Counted from the stretch's first letter, positions 22,532-34,560 are shown. The stretch: 64,000 nucleotides of DNA from Panax quinquefolius (GCA_020205615.1 JAINUW010000625.1:348484-412483); one strand, 5' to 3'. The notes: a model not told the origin generated them from the sequence alone. Program-made: numbers and translations.

Positions 22532-22860
22532 TTTGGTATCGTAGCTTAGGATATGATCTCTCCGGAGATCGGGATTAGAACTAGGAGGGAGAGATGAGTA
22601 AATCCTTCGCTAGTGTGTCCTACCTAAGCTTATTTGTTGGTCGTCATCATAATATCGGATATTATGTGATATGTTAATTTGTTAAATTAACCCTTGTTTT
22701 GAAGTCAGATTCTAGAATGATATCTCCGAAATACAGGAGATGAGCAATGGAGAAATCACGATGATGGGGAGATAGAATCAAATGAAAACAAGGTATTCTC
22801 AACTCTTTGAAATACTAGGTACGTAAATTTTTGGGACGAAATTTCATAAGAGGGGGAGAT
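22532..22860 (+). other. Element C internal region 1 (PBS, leader, PPT; no genes)
   Basis: TTTGGTATC-TAGCTTAGG at 22532 is the primer-binding site. The leader (22560-22700) matches the leader of D closely. Around 22720-22790 is a short remnant at the gag start. It is joined to the very end of pol: CTTTGAAATACTAGGTACGTA and GGGACGAAATTTCATAAG, as in B 41485-41525. GAGGGGGAGAT is the polypurine tract. The deletion junction lies near 22785-22800. Confidence 0.88.
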
Positions 22861-25189
22861 TGTAAGACCGAATTTTATGAAATAAAAGAATTCAATTTTT
22901 TTAATTACTATTCATGAGTTACTATTCACGAGTTACTATTCACGTTACTATTACTATTCACGAAGTTACTATTCATGAGTTACTATTCACGAGTTACTAT
23001 TCACTATTCAGTACAATTCATGAAGCATGATATTTTTTTTTCGTAAGAAGGCATTACTCAATAATTATTAAAGAATTATTGCTTAATATTTTATTTTATT
23101 GATTCAATAATTGCTACGTTGATATTTTATATTATTGTTGTTTCAATAATTGTCACGATACAAGATTTTCCATTATCTGAGCAATAATTCATATTATCCG
23201 AATAATATTATTGGATAACATTATTGGCAATGCCTAGAAAGTTACTCAAGGAGAGGTTTGGTCACCTAATCATGCGCCAAGAAGGAGAGATCCTTATCGA
23301 AAAGCCCCTTTCTCGAGGAACTACCACGGTTGCAAAAGATCTTGTGATTCTGTAATATTATTTGTGAATAATTAATTATTGATTTATATGATGAGTAAAA
23401 TATTTATTTTATGTGGATATAGATGGAGAAAATTTTTAATGTGACAATTGTTGAAAATTAATATTTTATCTTTTTCTGATAAAATAATTCATTTAAATAT
23501 ATTATTTTAATAATATATTAACGGTGATATTTTTATAATGAATGTGGGATATATGAGTATATGAGGAGGAAGAGTATTTTTGTGGCATTAAATGTTTAAC
23601 ACATGTTTTGTGTGTTGGTGGATCCATTTCTTGACCGAAAATTGATTATAGACTGTAAAATCGACCGTTTGTGAATTTCGGACAATTTCTATTTGGAATT
23701 TGGAAAAACTTTCTTCTGCAAAGTTGTAGAGAATTGAATTTCCTATAAAAAGTTGCGAGATTCGAATTTTCTGATAAAAGAGCTATTTATTGTGAATTAT
23801 TGAAGTTTTGAGATATCTCGGGTGTGAATTGATTTTTGGAGTTTAAATTATTTTTGTTAGAAAAACGTTTTTGTATTTTTTTGGACATCATTAACATGTG
23901 TGGCTGGTGTTTTTGACCAAAAGGTGGGCTAAGGAAAATTTGTATAATTATATTAATATTATATTCAATTTTTCGCTTTGGTGTTCTAAGCAATTTCCTA
24001 TAAATAGGTGCTTAGGTTAGAATTGAAAATCACATTTAAATCAAGTTTTCTCTCTATATTATCGAGCGTATTCTTGTGAGTATTTTGAGTATACTTTGAG
24101 TATTGCTATACGGTGCAAGTTCGTTTCAAATAAGTTATTCTAGTCAGAAGTACTGTTCTTTTGAGGTAAGGGATAGTAAAGGATTTTAAGGGTTATTATG
24201 TTTTTAGTTTCGAAATTTTTCTGAACCTTCAAAAATTCTGGAAAAATTTGAAATGATATTTTGATGAGTTTTAGAGTGTGTCCAAAATGGCGATTTTTGG
24301 ATGTATAGATTAGGAGTTATGGATTTTATGAGAAAAGACTATTTTAAAAGTAACTATTTATAACTCCTTGTGATTAACTCCAAAATTGATGAAATTTTTA
24401 TTGGGAGTACATCTATATAATATCAGTATACCGTGTAAATTTCAGAATTTTTGGACAAAAGTATAATTTATGATAAATGTTTAAATATTCGGTGGTTTTG
24501 GCCATATGAAAAATAGTAAATGAATTTTTAAAATTTAGAGAAAAATATATGTTCAATATGGGACTATGTTATGCTAAATCCCAGAAAAGAAATATTTTTG
24601 GAATAGATTTGGTATTTTCATGAAAATATTCTAGTTATGAGTAAATGAATTAAATATGTTATGTGAAGTAAGAAAATTGGAAAATATGATTTATTGGTTT
24701 CGGAGAATCATATATGAGGTATATGCAGATTTTTGATGAGTGTTTTGGTTATTGGTGATGAAATCTTATGAGTTTGGCATTTTAGGATGATTAAATGCAT
24801 TTATTAGTAAAGTGTAAACAATTAAAATAAATTATTTATAAGTTTTAGAAATGATTAAAATATTATTGTAATATTAATAATATTAGATTATGAGATTTCT
24901 AAGTGATTTATAACATTTGGATTAAGGTGTTATAAATATGGATATGAATTTTATTATGAAACTTTATCTTTTCGTGTCGAGGTTACTTACGCACGATATG
25001 CAGACTATGTAAGAACACGGGTACTATTCACGACAAATTGGTTTCTTCTTTGACCAAATTATCGTTGATTTATGAATCTTACTCTTGAAATTAAAACTAT
25101 GTTTTGATTATATTGTTTTTATATAACATTCTTATAACCCTAATGATAATATTTCTTCGACTTGAGTGTAAAGATGGGTAGATTATTGG

Positions 25190-25745
25190 TATGATCGTGA
25201 CTATAGGTTCTCTTTGGCCCGAGAGAGCAAAAGTTGAATTGTTGACTGGTATGATCATGATCATTGAATTTACAATTGAATATTTTTAGCTTAAGTGTAA
25301 AGGTGAATTGATCAACATGGTTATAATTATTGTTATATAAATTCTGAAATGATTATGTATTTCTTTGATATATGAATATCTTTGGCTCGTTGTGCAAAGA
25401 TGACTTGTTGATGAATATCTTTGCTTTTGTAGTGCAAAGATGAATTATTGATGAATATCTTTTGCTCAGAATGCAAAGATGACTGTTGTTGAATATCTTT
25501 AGCCAGTAGTGCAAAAGATGAATTATTGATGAATATCTTTGGCTCGAATGCAAAGATGACTCATTGATGAATATCTTTAGCTTTGTAGTGTAAAGATGAA
25601 TCTGTTGATGAATATCTTTCGCCGTGGTGCAAAGATGAATTTATTAGTATGATTATGAACATGAACTGTGATTTGGTATAACCATGATCTTTGATGTTTC
25701 AGGTAAAGACAAGTGATGAAAATTATCTTTGTCTTGGATGAGGAA
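25190..25745 (+). repeat. Hairpin array of C LTR 2
   Basis: Core units lie at about 25370-25640 with the same ~38-bp period as LTR 1 and LTR 3. The paired words ATCTTTGGC/AGC and GCAAAGAT are retained in most units. Loop differences cluster at the CTGTAGT word. Confidence 0.72.
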
Positions 25746-26173
25746 AGGAATTTAGAACTACAATTACGATTATGAAGTTATACACGTGATTGTGGACAGG
25801 AATTGTTGATTGATGTTACAGGATAAAACATTGTTGGTGGACTTTTAACATGGAGAAGATAATAGATTTTATGGTCTATTCGACTCTTCTAATGGATCGC
25901 TTCGTTCACCGCAACTATGGTTGAAAAGTTTTATCATCTACCATATGTTCTAAATCTCGATTTATTATCGATGAGGACTATTGATAATTTATTTATCTTT
26001 AGTCATAATATTCTTTATCGAGCTAGTTGTGCTCACCCTTTTGTTTCACAATTCCTTTCGTGTAATAAAAGTGTAGGCTGGGTTGAAAGGGATAACAAGG
26101 AATAGAAGCGGTGGTTTATAGTTGTTGAGGTTCTCCTAAAGAGTATGGAAATAATTTTATTGAGGACTTTAGT

Positions 26174-26638
26174 GTGTTGTATTTTATACATCATTTAATA
26201 GTTATTTTTGGTGAATTAAATAGGGTGAGGCGAACCCAACTTTGGAAGGGTGTTTTGTCACTATCATACAAGATGTCTAATGACATACAAACTCGTGTTA
26301 TCATAAGACATGGTTGTGCTCATCCACTTGCTGAGTATATTTACAAGCACTACCTATATAATCTTGGTGTTTGTTTGGAGTATAATACCCAAATAGAGAC
26401 AGTGGAGATAATGATATGTCAAGAGAAGACTCACCATTGGGAAGAATATGATAGTAATCTTCTCATTTTTCTTTGGGGTCTATTGGGTCAACCAAGGATA
26501 ATTCTGTGGCCATATGATATCTACCATAACCTAAAAACATGGCCTCCCATGTACGAAGGTTTCCTTGAGCACTTCCCAAAGATTCTAATTTCTAAAAGCA
26601 GCTTTTTGACTATACCTTTATATAAGGTGTCATTGTGA
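26174..26638 (+). CDS. Unrecognised 154-residue open frame inside the extra segment of C LTR 2
   Basis: I do not recognise this protein. The frame starts MLYFIHHLIVIFGELNRV and runs through TQLWKGVLSLSYKMSNDIQT, HPLAEYIYKHYLYNLG and YEGFLEHFPKI to a TGA. It almost exactly fills a ~0.4-kb segment found only in C LTRs, between the GAGGACT word and the TATTTGTATCCAAACTCAC word of related LTRs. Copies in LTR 1 and LTR 3 are interrupted by small changes. It could be a captured host fragment or a chance frame in AT-rich DNA. No signal peptide or membrane segment is convincing. Expression as protein is unproven. Confidence 0.3.
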   Translation: MLYFIHHLIVIFGELNRVRRTQLWKGVLSLSYKMSNDIQTRVIIRHGCAHPLAEYIYKHYLYNLGVCLEYNTQIETVEIMICQEKTHHWEEYDSNLLIFLWGLLGQPRIILWPYDIYHNLKTWPPMYEGFLEHFPKILISKSSFLTIPLYKVSL

Positions 26639-26799
26639 CGTACATGCTTGGTATATATTTGTATCCAAACTCACAAGATATGTGTTGTTGTATTTTGCAC
26701 GACAATTGTTGTAATAAAGTTGTAGTTGTTTTTTCGTACCATATATTTGGCGACTCGAGAATGAGTTGGATGGAATGGACCTATTTTGGGGTCGTTACA

Positions 26800-27124
26800 T
26801 TTGGTATCGAGCTTAGGATATGATCTCTGGCGGAGATCGGGATTAGAACTAGGAGGAGAGATGAGTAAATCCTTCGCTAGTGTGTCCTACCTAAGCTTAT
26901 TTGTTGGTCATCATAATATCGGGATATTATGTGATATGTTAATTTGTTAAATTAACCCTTGTTTTGAAGTCGTATTCTAGAATGATATCTAAAATACGAG
27001 GAGATGAGCAATGGAGAAATCACGATGTGGGGAGATAGAATCGAAATGAAAACAAGGTATTCTCAACTCTTTGAAATACAGTGCACGTAAATTTCGGGGG
27101 ACGAAATTTCATAAGGAGGGAGAT
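26800..27124 (+). other. Element C internal region 2 (PBS, leader, PPT; no genes)
   Basis: It is nearly identical to internal region 1, including the same deletion junction between gag start and pol end. It starts TTTGGTATCGAGCTTAGG and ends with GGAGGGAGAT before the next TG. The identity of the two internal parts, junction included, means the tandem arose by duplication of one element and not by two insertions. Confidence 0.88.
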
Positions 27125-27635
27125 TGTAAGACCGAATTTTATGAAATAAAAGTATTCAATTTTTTTAATTACTATTCATGAGTTACTATTCATGAGTTAC
27201 TATTCATGAGTTACTATTCACGAGTTACTATTCATGAGTTACTATTCACGAAGTTACTATTCATGAGTTACTATTCACGAAAGTTACTATTCACGAAAGT
27301 ACTATTCATGAAGCATGATAATTTTTTTTTCGTAAGAAGGCATTACTCAATAATTGTTACAGTAATTACTGTTCAATATTTTATTTTATTGATTCAATAA
27401 TTGCTACGTTGATATTTTATATTATTGTTGTTTCAATAATTGTCACGACACGGTATTTTCCATTATCGGAGCAATAATTCATATTATCTGAATAATATTA
27501 TTGGATAACATTATTGGCAATGCCTAGAAAGTTCTGTCTAAGGAGAGGTTTGGTCACCGAATTACGCGCCAGTAAGGAGAGATCCTTATTGGAAAGCCCC
27601 TCTTTCACGAGGAACGGCACACAAGATCTTGTGAT
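27125..27635 (+). repeat. Element C LTR 3, first part
   Basis: It begins TGTAAGACCGAATTTT, has the 14-bp array at 27165-27310, and continues to AAGATCTTGTGAT, where E is inserted. GTGAT (27631-27635) is the left TSD copy of E. Confidence 0.92.
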
Positions 27636-28254
27636 CAGAAGACCAAACTTTTATAAATAAAGATGAATTTTTCTATAAATATTATTTTTGAATATTATGG
27701 AATAAATTTGATATAATGTTATAGTTGTGGGTAATATTTATAAATTTTGCAAAGTATGCAAGTTGTTATAAAATATTCGTTTGGTCTGGGAATATTCTTT
27801 TGTTAGGAATATTCGCATAATGGCTCAATCATTGGTGGACCCCACAATGTAATTATTTTTGGATTGAGAAAACGATAAAAATATTTTATAAAAATAACGG
27901 CGAGAGGTGTTACCGTTAAAACCGTTGAACTACCCGGTGGTAAAAGTAAAGAATATGTCTGGAGTCGTGACAAGTAGCACACGCAGATTGATTATTGATG
28001 CTTACGTGAGAAGTCACTCATTTATGCTCAATTATCGCTACAAGAATTCACGCATCATATCTCTTATATTATTGATTCAATTATTGTCACAATTATCATA
28101 CAGTATAATATGTTATAGTATTAAATCAATAATTGAGACGACAAGTTATAAATGATTAATAATTGTTGAAGGATTAAATATGTGTGATGAAAAAAAATGA
28201 TTTGTGGTAAGTTTGATTATTTTATGGGGGCTCATATGTCATCATCTAAGAGTC

Positions 28255-28450
28255 TCTTCACAATAGTAATTACCCTTGTGAATAGTATTTACCTTCATCA
28301 ATAGTAATTACCTTCACAATAGTAATTACCCTTGTGAATAGTATTTACCTTCGTCAATAGTAATTACCTTCGTCAATAGTAATTACCCTTGTGAATAGTA
28401 TTTACCTTCGTCAATAGTATTTACCTTCGTTAATAGTAATTACCTTTACC
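28255..28450 (+). repeat. U3 array of element E (19-bp unit in a higher-order pattern)
   Basis: Ten units contain AATAGTAATTACC or AATAGTATTTACC, arranged roughly as CAA-CAA-GAA triplets (CAATAGT..., CAATAGT..., GTGAATAGT...). The 3' LTR array (about 35690-35895) has eleven. Read on the other strand, the GTGAATAGTA word is the TACTATTCAC word of the A and C arrays. Confidence 0.85.
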
Positions 28451-29407
28451 AGACGTCGAACCACTTGTCGTTTCACATTACAAAAGGCCAAAACCGGTCA
28501 TCCAAGCCACTTGCGCTTTTCACACGGCGGTGCTAAGCTAGAAATCTTCTATAAATAGAGGCCTAGGGCTTCATTATTTTTCACTTAATTCATTCAAGCT
28601 ATAGAGAGAGAAAGTATAGAGAGAATAAAGAGAAAGAAGAAGAGTATTTTGTTACTACATCGTCTGCAAAGATTCAATCTCCTACCAAATGTAAGGGGTG
28701 TTATTCTTTCTTATTCATGAAGAGAACTCATTGTTATTCCATTGCTTATTATTCTATTGGAATAACTTCAGTATACGTGGTTTACCCTATACTTGGTGAC
28801 ATTCTTCTATTATTCATTGGAACATCGTCATGCAGTGTTTTTTACGGGACTCGGTTCCGCTTTTATTATTATTCTCATTGGAACATCACATGTCATGTGT
28901 TTTACAGGACTGGTTAAAATCTTTATTATTCTGTTGAACATCCTGCGTGTGTTTTTTAGGACCGGTTCCGCTTCTTTATTACATTGGAATATCCTATCTC
29001 GTGTGTTTTACACCGGATCCGGTTCCATCTTTATTATTCTCGTTGGAACATCACCGCCGTGTGAATTTCACCGACTGGTTCCGTTATTTATTATTCTCGT
29101 TGGAATAACTCGTATGCATGCGGTTTTTTATCGCATGCATGGTGATTTCTTTTGTTATTCCATTCTTTATTATACCCGGTTGGTTAAAACTTTGACTTCT
29201 ATACTCCATGAAATTAGTAGAATATCCTTGATATTTGCGTTTCATCCAAAGATCTTTTCATGGAAATATTCTTCGATCATTCTTGAATTTTACTCTACAA
29301 AACAAGTATCATGTTGACAATTTGGACGTTAATAATTCTGGATAAAATAATTCTTGAACTTGTTTTATTGAATTCTTATATCATTGTCATCATCCTCATG
29401 TTTATAT

Positions 29408-29672
29408 TTTTTGAAAGTCATCTCATGGCCTGTAGTGCATAGATGGACTTGGTATGATTATGACCGAGAGACTATTGTAAATCACTTGACCGTAATGTTA
29501 CAAATGATGTGATAAAAATCCTCGATTGGCCGTAGTAGTGCATTGATGGATAGTTGTTGGCATGATCATGACCATTAATGAATACACAAATATTCTCGCC
29601 CGTAGTGCATGAATAATTGTGGTCGTGATACTAAAGAATATCCTTGGCCAGAAAGTGTGAGGGGTGATTCGA
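29408..29672 (+). repeat. Four conserved-loop hairpins in E 5' LTR
   Basis: Units centre near 29432, 29534, 29602 and 29652. Loop word CTGTAGT is intact in unit 1 and reads CGTAGT in others. Stem words match those of the B 3' LTR. The copy in the E 3' LTR is at 36870-37130. Confidence 0.62.
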
Positions 29673-30216
29673 TGATGTGAAATATTTATTAAAGTTGAGT
29701 CTCTACTATAAATAAAGTGATGAAAAACCTTTTAAAACCTAAAAGATAGTAGACTTTATTTTCTACTTGACTCTTTTAATGGATTGCATATTCCACGCAG
29801 CTTAAACCCTAGGTTGTCTATTGTATTTTATCGGTTTAACATTATTGAAGACTATTGATAATTTATTCGCATTATCTTAGTCATAATATTTCTTCGGGCT
29901 AGTTGAGCTCACCCTTTCTTTCACCGTTCTTTCGTGAAATGATAATATATTTGGGACGAGCCTGGGAAACGAAAGTGATGGTCCTGAAGATAGCATTAGT
30001 AGTCCTCACTATTCGTAAAATAGTGTGATAATAATCGTAATGAGGACTTTTTGTTTGAGTTTGTATAATATCTAGTAGGCGATATTTGTATTTAAACTCA
30101 CGGTTTATGTCAGATTGCATACGGCATGCTTATGTTAATAAGTTGTTTTTAAATTGCATGCCATGTAAGTGTCGCACCCAAGATGGGTGATGTATACCTA
30201 ATTTTGAGGCGTCACG

Positions 30217-30403
30217 GTTGGTATCGAGCTTAGGATATGATCCCTGGCTAAGATGTGAGAATAGTACTAGGAGGGGAGAGACGGGAATACCTTCGCTAGT
30301 ATGACCTACCTAAGTTTTATGTGATATTTTATTGGTTGGTCGGAAGATAGGGATAATTTGTTACATGTCAATTAACCTTTTGTTTTGTGGCGATGATCTG
30401 AAA
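30217..30403 (+). other. Element E primer-binding site and leader
   Basis: GTTGGTATCGAGCTTAGG is a degraded initiator-Met-type primer site. The leader has the purine tract AGGAGGGGAGAGACGGG and ends just before the ATG at 30404. Confidence 0.8.
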
Positions 30404-31640
30404 ATGACACATCGAGAATGTTGAGAATAGCAATGGAGCAAGCGATTGTTGATTCACCACATATCAATAATCGAGGATAATGTGCATCGAAGGCGACAAT
30501 CCTCATGCAAAACAACAACACCGACCAAATGACGAATGATCAAATGTTCGTGAGGCTTTTTTGCAATTTATGCAACAAAGAAAGTAGAGCGACTCTGCCC
30601 AAAACGTAGGTGGAAACACGGAAAACTCTCAGGCGATCACCGCTAAACAATTTAAGGAGCTAGGACCACCGGAGTTTAAGGAGAGCCAAAACCACTTATG
30701 GTGGAAGCATGGATAAATGATTACCAAGATATTTGATGTCTTGGGATGCTCCGAGGAGCAAAAGGTTCCCTTCACGCCTTTTATGTTGCTTGCGGAGGCG
30801 GAGGCTTGGTATCGGTGGGAATCCAGAAACGTACTCAACCAAATTTATCATCAAGATATCTTGGGAGAAGTTCCAGAGTCGTTCAACGACAAATACTTTC
30901 ACGAAAGTATTCATATATGAAGGAGGTGGAGTTTATCAAGTTGGAACATAACAATATGACCGTGTCGCAACACGAGGCAAAATTTGCGGAGTTATCACGG
31001 TTCGTCCCACTTGGTGGATAATGAAGAGAGAATGGCGCGAATGTTTTTAAGAGGTTTGAAGTCGAGAGATACGTCAACATCTTATTTCTCATAAACCTGT
31101 GTTTGTATTCGATGTTGTAAATAGGGCTCGATTAGTGGAGCGCGATAATGAGTCAACGAACTAAAAGAGAGCGGTAAGCAAAATTATAATACCAATGAGA
31201 ATAGTCATCGAGGCGGTGACAACAAGCGTGGAGGGAATCAATATAGGCAGATATGGTAACCACTTCGGTGGTAATCGAGGCCAAAACAATAAGAATGGAC
31301 ATTTCAAGAAAAGGAGATTCAACAATGATGGAAAGACGCCAAAGACCAAAGACCCATTGTTAAGTGAAGGAGAAAGACCACCTATCATATGCTTCAAATG
31401 CGAGGAGAGGGACACATCATCCAAAGCTGCGTCATGCCAGTCAAAGCATGTTATAATTGTGGAAGAGAAGGTCACTTAGCTCGATTTTTGTCGCCATCAA
31501 GACAATTTCACTAGGATGGAGGCACCAAAGGCCATCCCGAGAAAATTCAAAACCCAGAGTAGTGCAAGGGAGAGCATTTGTTGTGACCTCCCAAAGAGCA
31601 AGGAATCCGAATGAGGTCATCACGGGTAAGCTTATCATAA
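30404..31640 (+). pseudogene. Element E gag, heavily frameshifted
   Basis: It is recognisable by alignment with B: the N-terminal tail (30404-30600), the core with ITKIFDVLGCSEEQKVPF (30717-30780), EVEFIKLEHNNMTVSQHEAKF (30920-30985), the basic tail (31195-31330), and a zinc-knuckle region (31380-31480) in which the first knuckle is scrambled. At least ten small indels separate the pieces. Confidence 0.82.
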
Positions 31641-32130
31641 ACTCTAATGAAGTCTATACTTTATTTGATACTGGGTTCTACCCATTCTTTTATTTCTCCT
31701 ACTTGCGCTCATCGATTAAATTTGACTCAGGAGAAATTAGACTTTGACTTATCTCGTGGAAACTCCGTTGGGAGAAACCTTCATTACATCCAATCGCTTA
31801 TAAGTCTTGTTTGGTTCAAATCGGTACCCTCACATTACTGTCGATCTTATTTCATTAAAAATACTTGCATTTGGACGTGATTCTAGTGGATTGATTGGTT
31901 AACTACTTATCATGCAAAAATTGATTGTTTTCGTAAGGTTGTTAGCTTTCATATTCCTAATCAACCTATTATGCTAATTCAAACGACCAAACCATTAAAA
32001 TCAATCACGGACATCTCAAGCCGTAAAGCTATTCGTTTATTGAAAAATGGATGTCAAGCTTTAGCTCATGTATCACGATTTAAATAAAAATACGCCGGTT
32101 TTAAACGATATTCCTATTGTTAATAAATTT
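31641..32130 (+). pseudogene. Element E protease, frameshifted
   Basis: A DTG-containing motif followed by STHSFISPTCAHRLNL (31680-31730) marks the aspartic protease. The DVILGIDW-like end near 31875-31900 is off-frame because of single-base insertions. Nearly every base matches A and B apart from the indels. Confidence 0.82.
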
Positions 32131-33110
32131 CGACGTATTTCAAGAACTTCTGGCCTACCCCAGAAGCGTGAAATTGAATTTTGTATCGACCTTGAACCCA
32201 GACAAAACCTATTTCCAAAGCCCCATATCGAATGGCTCTATTGAACTTCGTGGAGTTAAAGACCCAACTGCAGGAATTATTAGACATTGGCTTTATTCGT
32301 CCTAGTACTTCTCCTTGGGGTGCTCCTTTCTATTCGTGAAGAAGAAAGATGGGAGTATGCGACTTTGTATTGATTATCGGGAGTTGAATCACGTCACCAT
32401 CAAAATAGGTATCCATTGCCACGTATTGATGACTGTTTGACCGATTACTTGTAAGGAGCCAAATTCTTTTCAAAGATTGATCTCGCGTTAGGATATCACC
32501 AATTGAAGATTAGAATCACCGACATTCCAAAGACGGCGGCCGTAACTCGAAGACGGCATTATGAATTCCTAGTCATGTCCTTTGGATTGACTAATGCTCC
32601 CGCCGCCTTCATGGATATGATGAACCGAGTATTCAAGGAATATTTAGATCACTTTGTGGTCGTCTTTTTATTGATGACATCCTTATTTATTCCAAAAGCC
32701 GTGAAGATCATGAGCAACACTTGAGGTCGACACTCCAAAAGCTTCGTGAATATAAGCTTTATGCCAAGTTGAAGAAATGCGAGTTCGGCTTGAAGAAGTA
32801 GCATTCCTTGGGCACGTGGTATCAAGTCATGGAATATCTGTTGACCCAAAGAAAGATTGAAGCTATTCAAAGTCGGGAACAACCTAAATCGATGGATCAA
32901 GCACGTAGCTTTCTCGGTTTAATTTGGTTATTATCTGAGATTCGTGGAAGGATTTTCTCGAATCGCTATTCCATTGACTCAATTGACTCGGAAGATACAA
33001 AGTTCGGTTGGAGCGAAGAATGTGAGAAGAGTTTTCAAGAACTCAAGAGGAGACTTATTTCAAAGACCTGCTCGACAATACCATCCGGCTCGGAGGATTT
33101 GTCATCTCTG
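32131..33110 (+). pseudogene. Element E reverse transcriptase, frameshifted
   Basis: Pieces of the Ty3/gypsy [12 protein letters not shown] start (32170-32210), [14 protein letters not shown] region (32300-32330), [18 protein letters not shown] (32352-32405), the shared TAA at 32452-32454, and [20 protein letters not shown] (32575-32635). The catalytic FIDDIL is disrupted by one extra T in a T run near 32665-32670. Here the residue that is Val in A and B is Gly (LGHVVSSHG). Indels follow at 32780-32990. Confidence 0.85.
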
Positions 33111-33440
33111 ATGATGCTTGAGCAAAGGGTTGGGATGTGTTCTCATGCAACATGGAAAAGTAATAGCCTTTATGCTCTCATGACAACTCAAAGAATATGA
33201 GAGGAATTATCCTACTCATGATCTAGAGTTAAAAATTGTTATCTTTGCACTTAAAATTTGGAGGCATTACTTGTATGGGGAGAAAGTGGAGATCTTTACG
33301 GATCATAAAAGCCTCAAATATTTCTTCACTCAAAAGGAACTCAACATGCGACAACGACGTTGGCTTGAACTGTTGAAAGATTATGATCATACCATCCAAT
33401 ACCATCCTGGAAAAGCTTAACGTGGTAGGCGACACATTGA
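33100..33440 (+). pseudogene. Element E RNase H domain, frameshifted
   Basis: Recognisable from the aligned bases to the B RNase H: the [18 protein letters not shown] stretch (33105-33150) is off-frame, then [22 protein letters not shown] and [20 protein letters not shown] (33215-33365) follow in one frame. The end near VADALSR is again broken (33410-33440). Confidence 0.83.
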
Positions 33441-33452
33441 GTAGAAAATCAT

Positions 33453-34560
33453 ATGCAAGTCACGAAAGCGATATTGTCAATGCAAAGGCCCATTTTGTGT
33501 GACTTGCAAAGGATGGAGATAGAATTAAAGACTCCAGGGACGCATGTGATGATAGCGAGTATACGAGTAGAACCGACTTTAATTGATAAAGTTAAAGCTG
33601 CTCAAGCTACAGACCTGGAGCTGATGCGTATGAGGAAGAAAGTGCAAGAAGGTGCTATTCCGGAAGCAAGAATCGATGAAGAAGGAATACTTCGAGTCAA
33701 CTCCAGACTTTGTGTTCCTAACGACCCTAATTTAAAGTATAATATCATGATGGAGGCACACAACACACCATTTGCAATCCATCCTGGGAGTACCAAAATG
33801 TATCATGATATTCGTCATACATTTTGGTGGAGCAATATGAAGAGAGAGATAATATTTGTTTATCTCAAGGTGTCTAACTTGTCAACGAGTTAAAGCGAGC
33901 ATCAAGTACCAAAAGGTCCATTGCAACCACTTGAAATTCCAGAATGGAAGTGGGAGCACATTACCATGGATTTCGTTCACGGCCTTCCTAAGGTTTCTCA
34001 AGGCATTGATGCGATTTGGGTCATTGTTGATAGGTTGACCAAGTCGCTTCATTTCTTACCGACACGAGAAACTTATACACTTGAACGCTCTTGCTCAGTA
34101 TGTACATAAACGAGATTGTAAGATCGCATGGTATGCTGCAGTATCCATAGTTTCGATCGAGACCCAAGATTCACTTCACGATTTTGGGTTAGTTTGCAAA
34201 AAGCTATGGGCACAGACTTACGATTTAGCTTCGGCAAGATATCATCCTCGATTTGAGACGGACAATCTGGAGAGGACTATTCAAACTCTTGAAGATCTAT
34301 TAAGACTCTGTGTCCTTGATTTCAGGGGAGTTGGGACAAGTTCTTACCATTGGTGGAGTTTTCCTACAACAACAGCTTATCAAGCAAGTATGGCATGGCT
34401 CCATTCAAGCGTTGTATGGAAGAAAGTGTCGTTCTCGGTATCTTTGGGATGAGGTGGGTGAGAGCAACGTTGTTGGGGCCGGAGTTGGTACGTATGACTA
34501 CGGAAAAGATTCAAACGATCCGACAACGTATAAAAACCTCACAAAATCGATAAAAGAGTT
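33453..34560 (+). pseudogene. Element E integrase, frameshifted
   Basis: A 146-residue frame (33453-33893) carries the linker and the HHCC finger up to WWSNMKREI. The frame then shifts. [11 protein letters not shown] (33960-33995), VSIVS-ETQD-like (34140-34170), ERTIQTLEDLLRL (34272-34310), MAPF and GRKCRS (34395-34440) follow in different frames. All three catalytic acidic residues can be located by alignment, but no continuous enzyme is coded. Confidence 0.85.

Larger units (their letters stand above)
22861..26799 (+). repeat. Element C LTR 2 (shared middle LTR)
   Basis: It begins TGTAAGACCGAATTTT and ends GGGGTCGTTACA. It serves as 3' LTR of the first unit and 5' LTR of the second. It is co-linear with LTR 1 throughout; the differences I can see are mostly one- to three-base changes. 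TATA box 23999-24006, hairpin array 25190-25745. Confidence 0.93.
27636..30216 (+). repeat. Element E 5' LTR
   Basis: It contains the 19-bp U3 array (28255-28450), TATA box at 28550-28557, a set of about six ~55-bp TTATTATTC-TTGGAACATC repeats (28740-29110), and four hairpins (29408-29672). It ends GAGGCGTCAC followed by G where CA is expected. The first half up to about 28140 resembles the B LTR. Confidence 0.9.

Noticed and set aside
28255..28450. CRISPR-like look of the evenly spaced 19-bp repeats
   Set aside because: There are no unique spacers, the units are contiguous, and the context is a plant LTR.
28793..29317. A 174-residue open frame in the E 5' LTR
   Set aside because: It runs through the TTATTATTC-TTGGAACATC repeats and is not kept in the E 3' LTR in one frame. 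It is a repeat by-product in AT-rich DNA.
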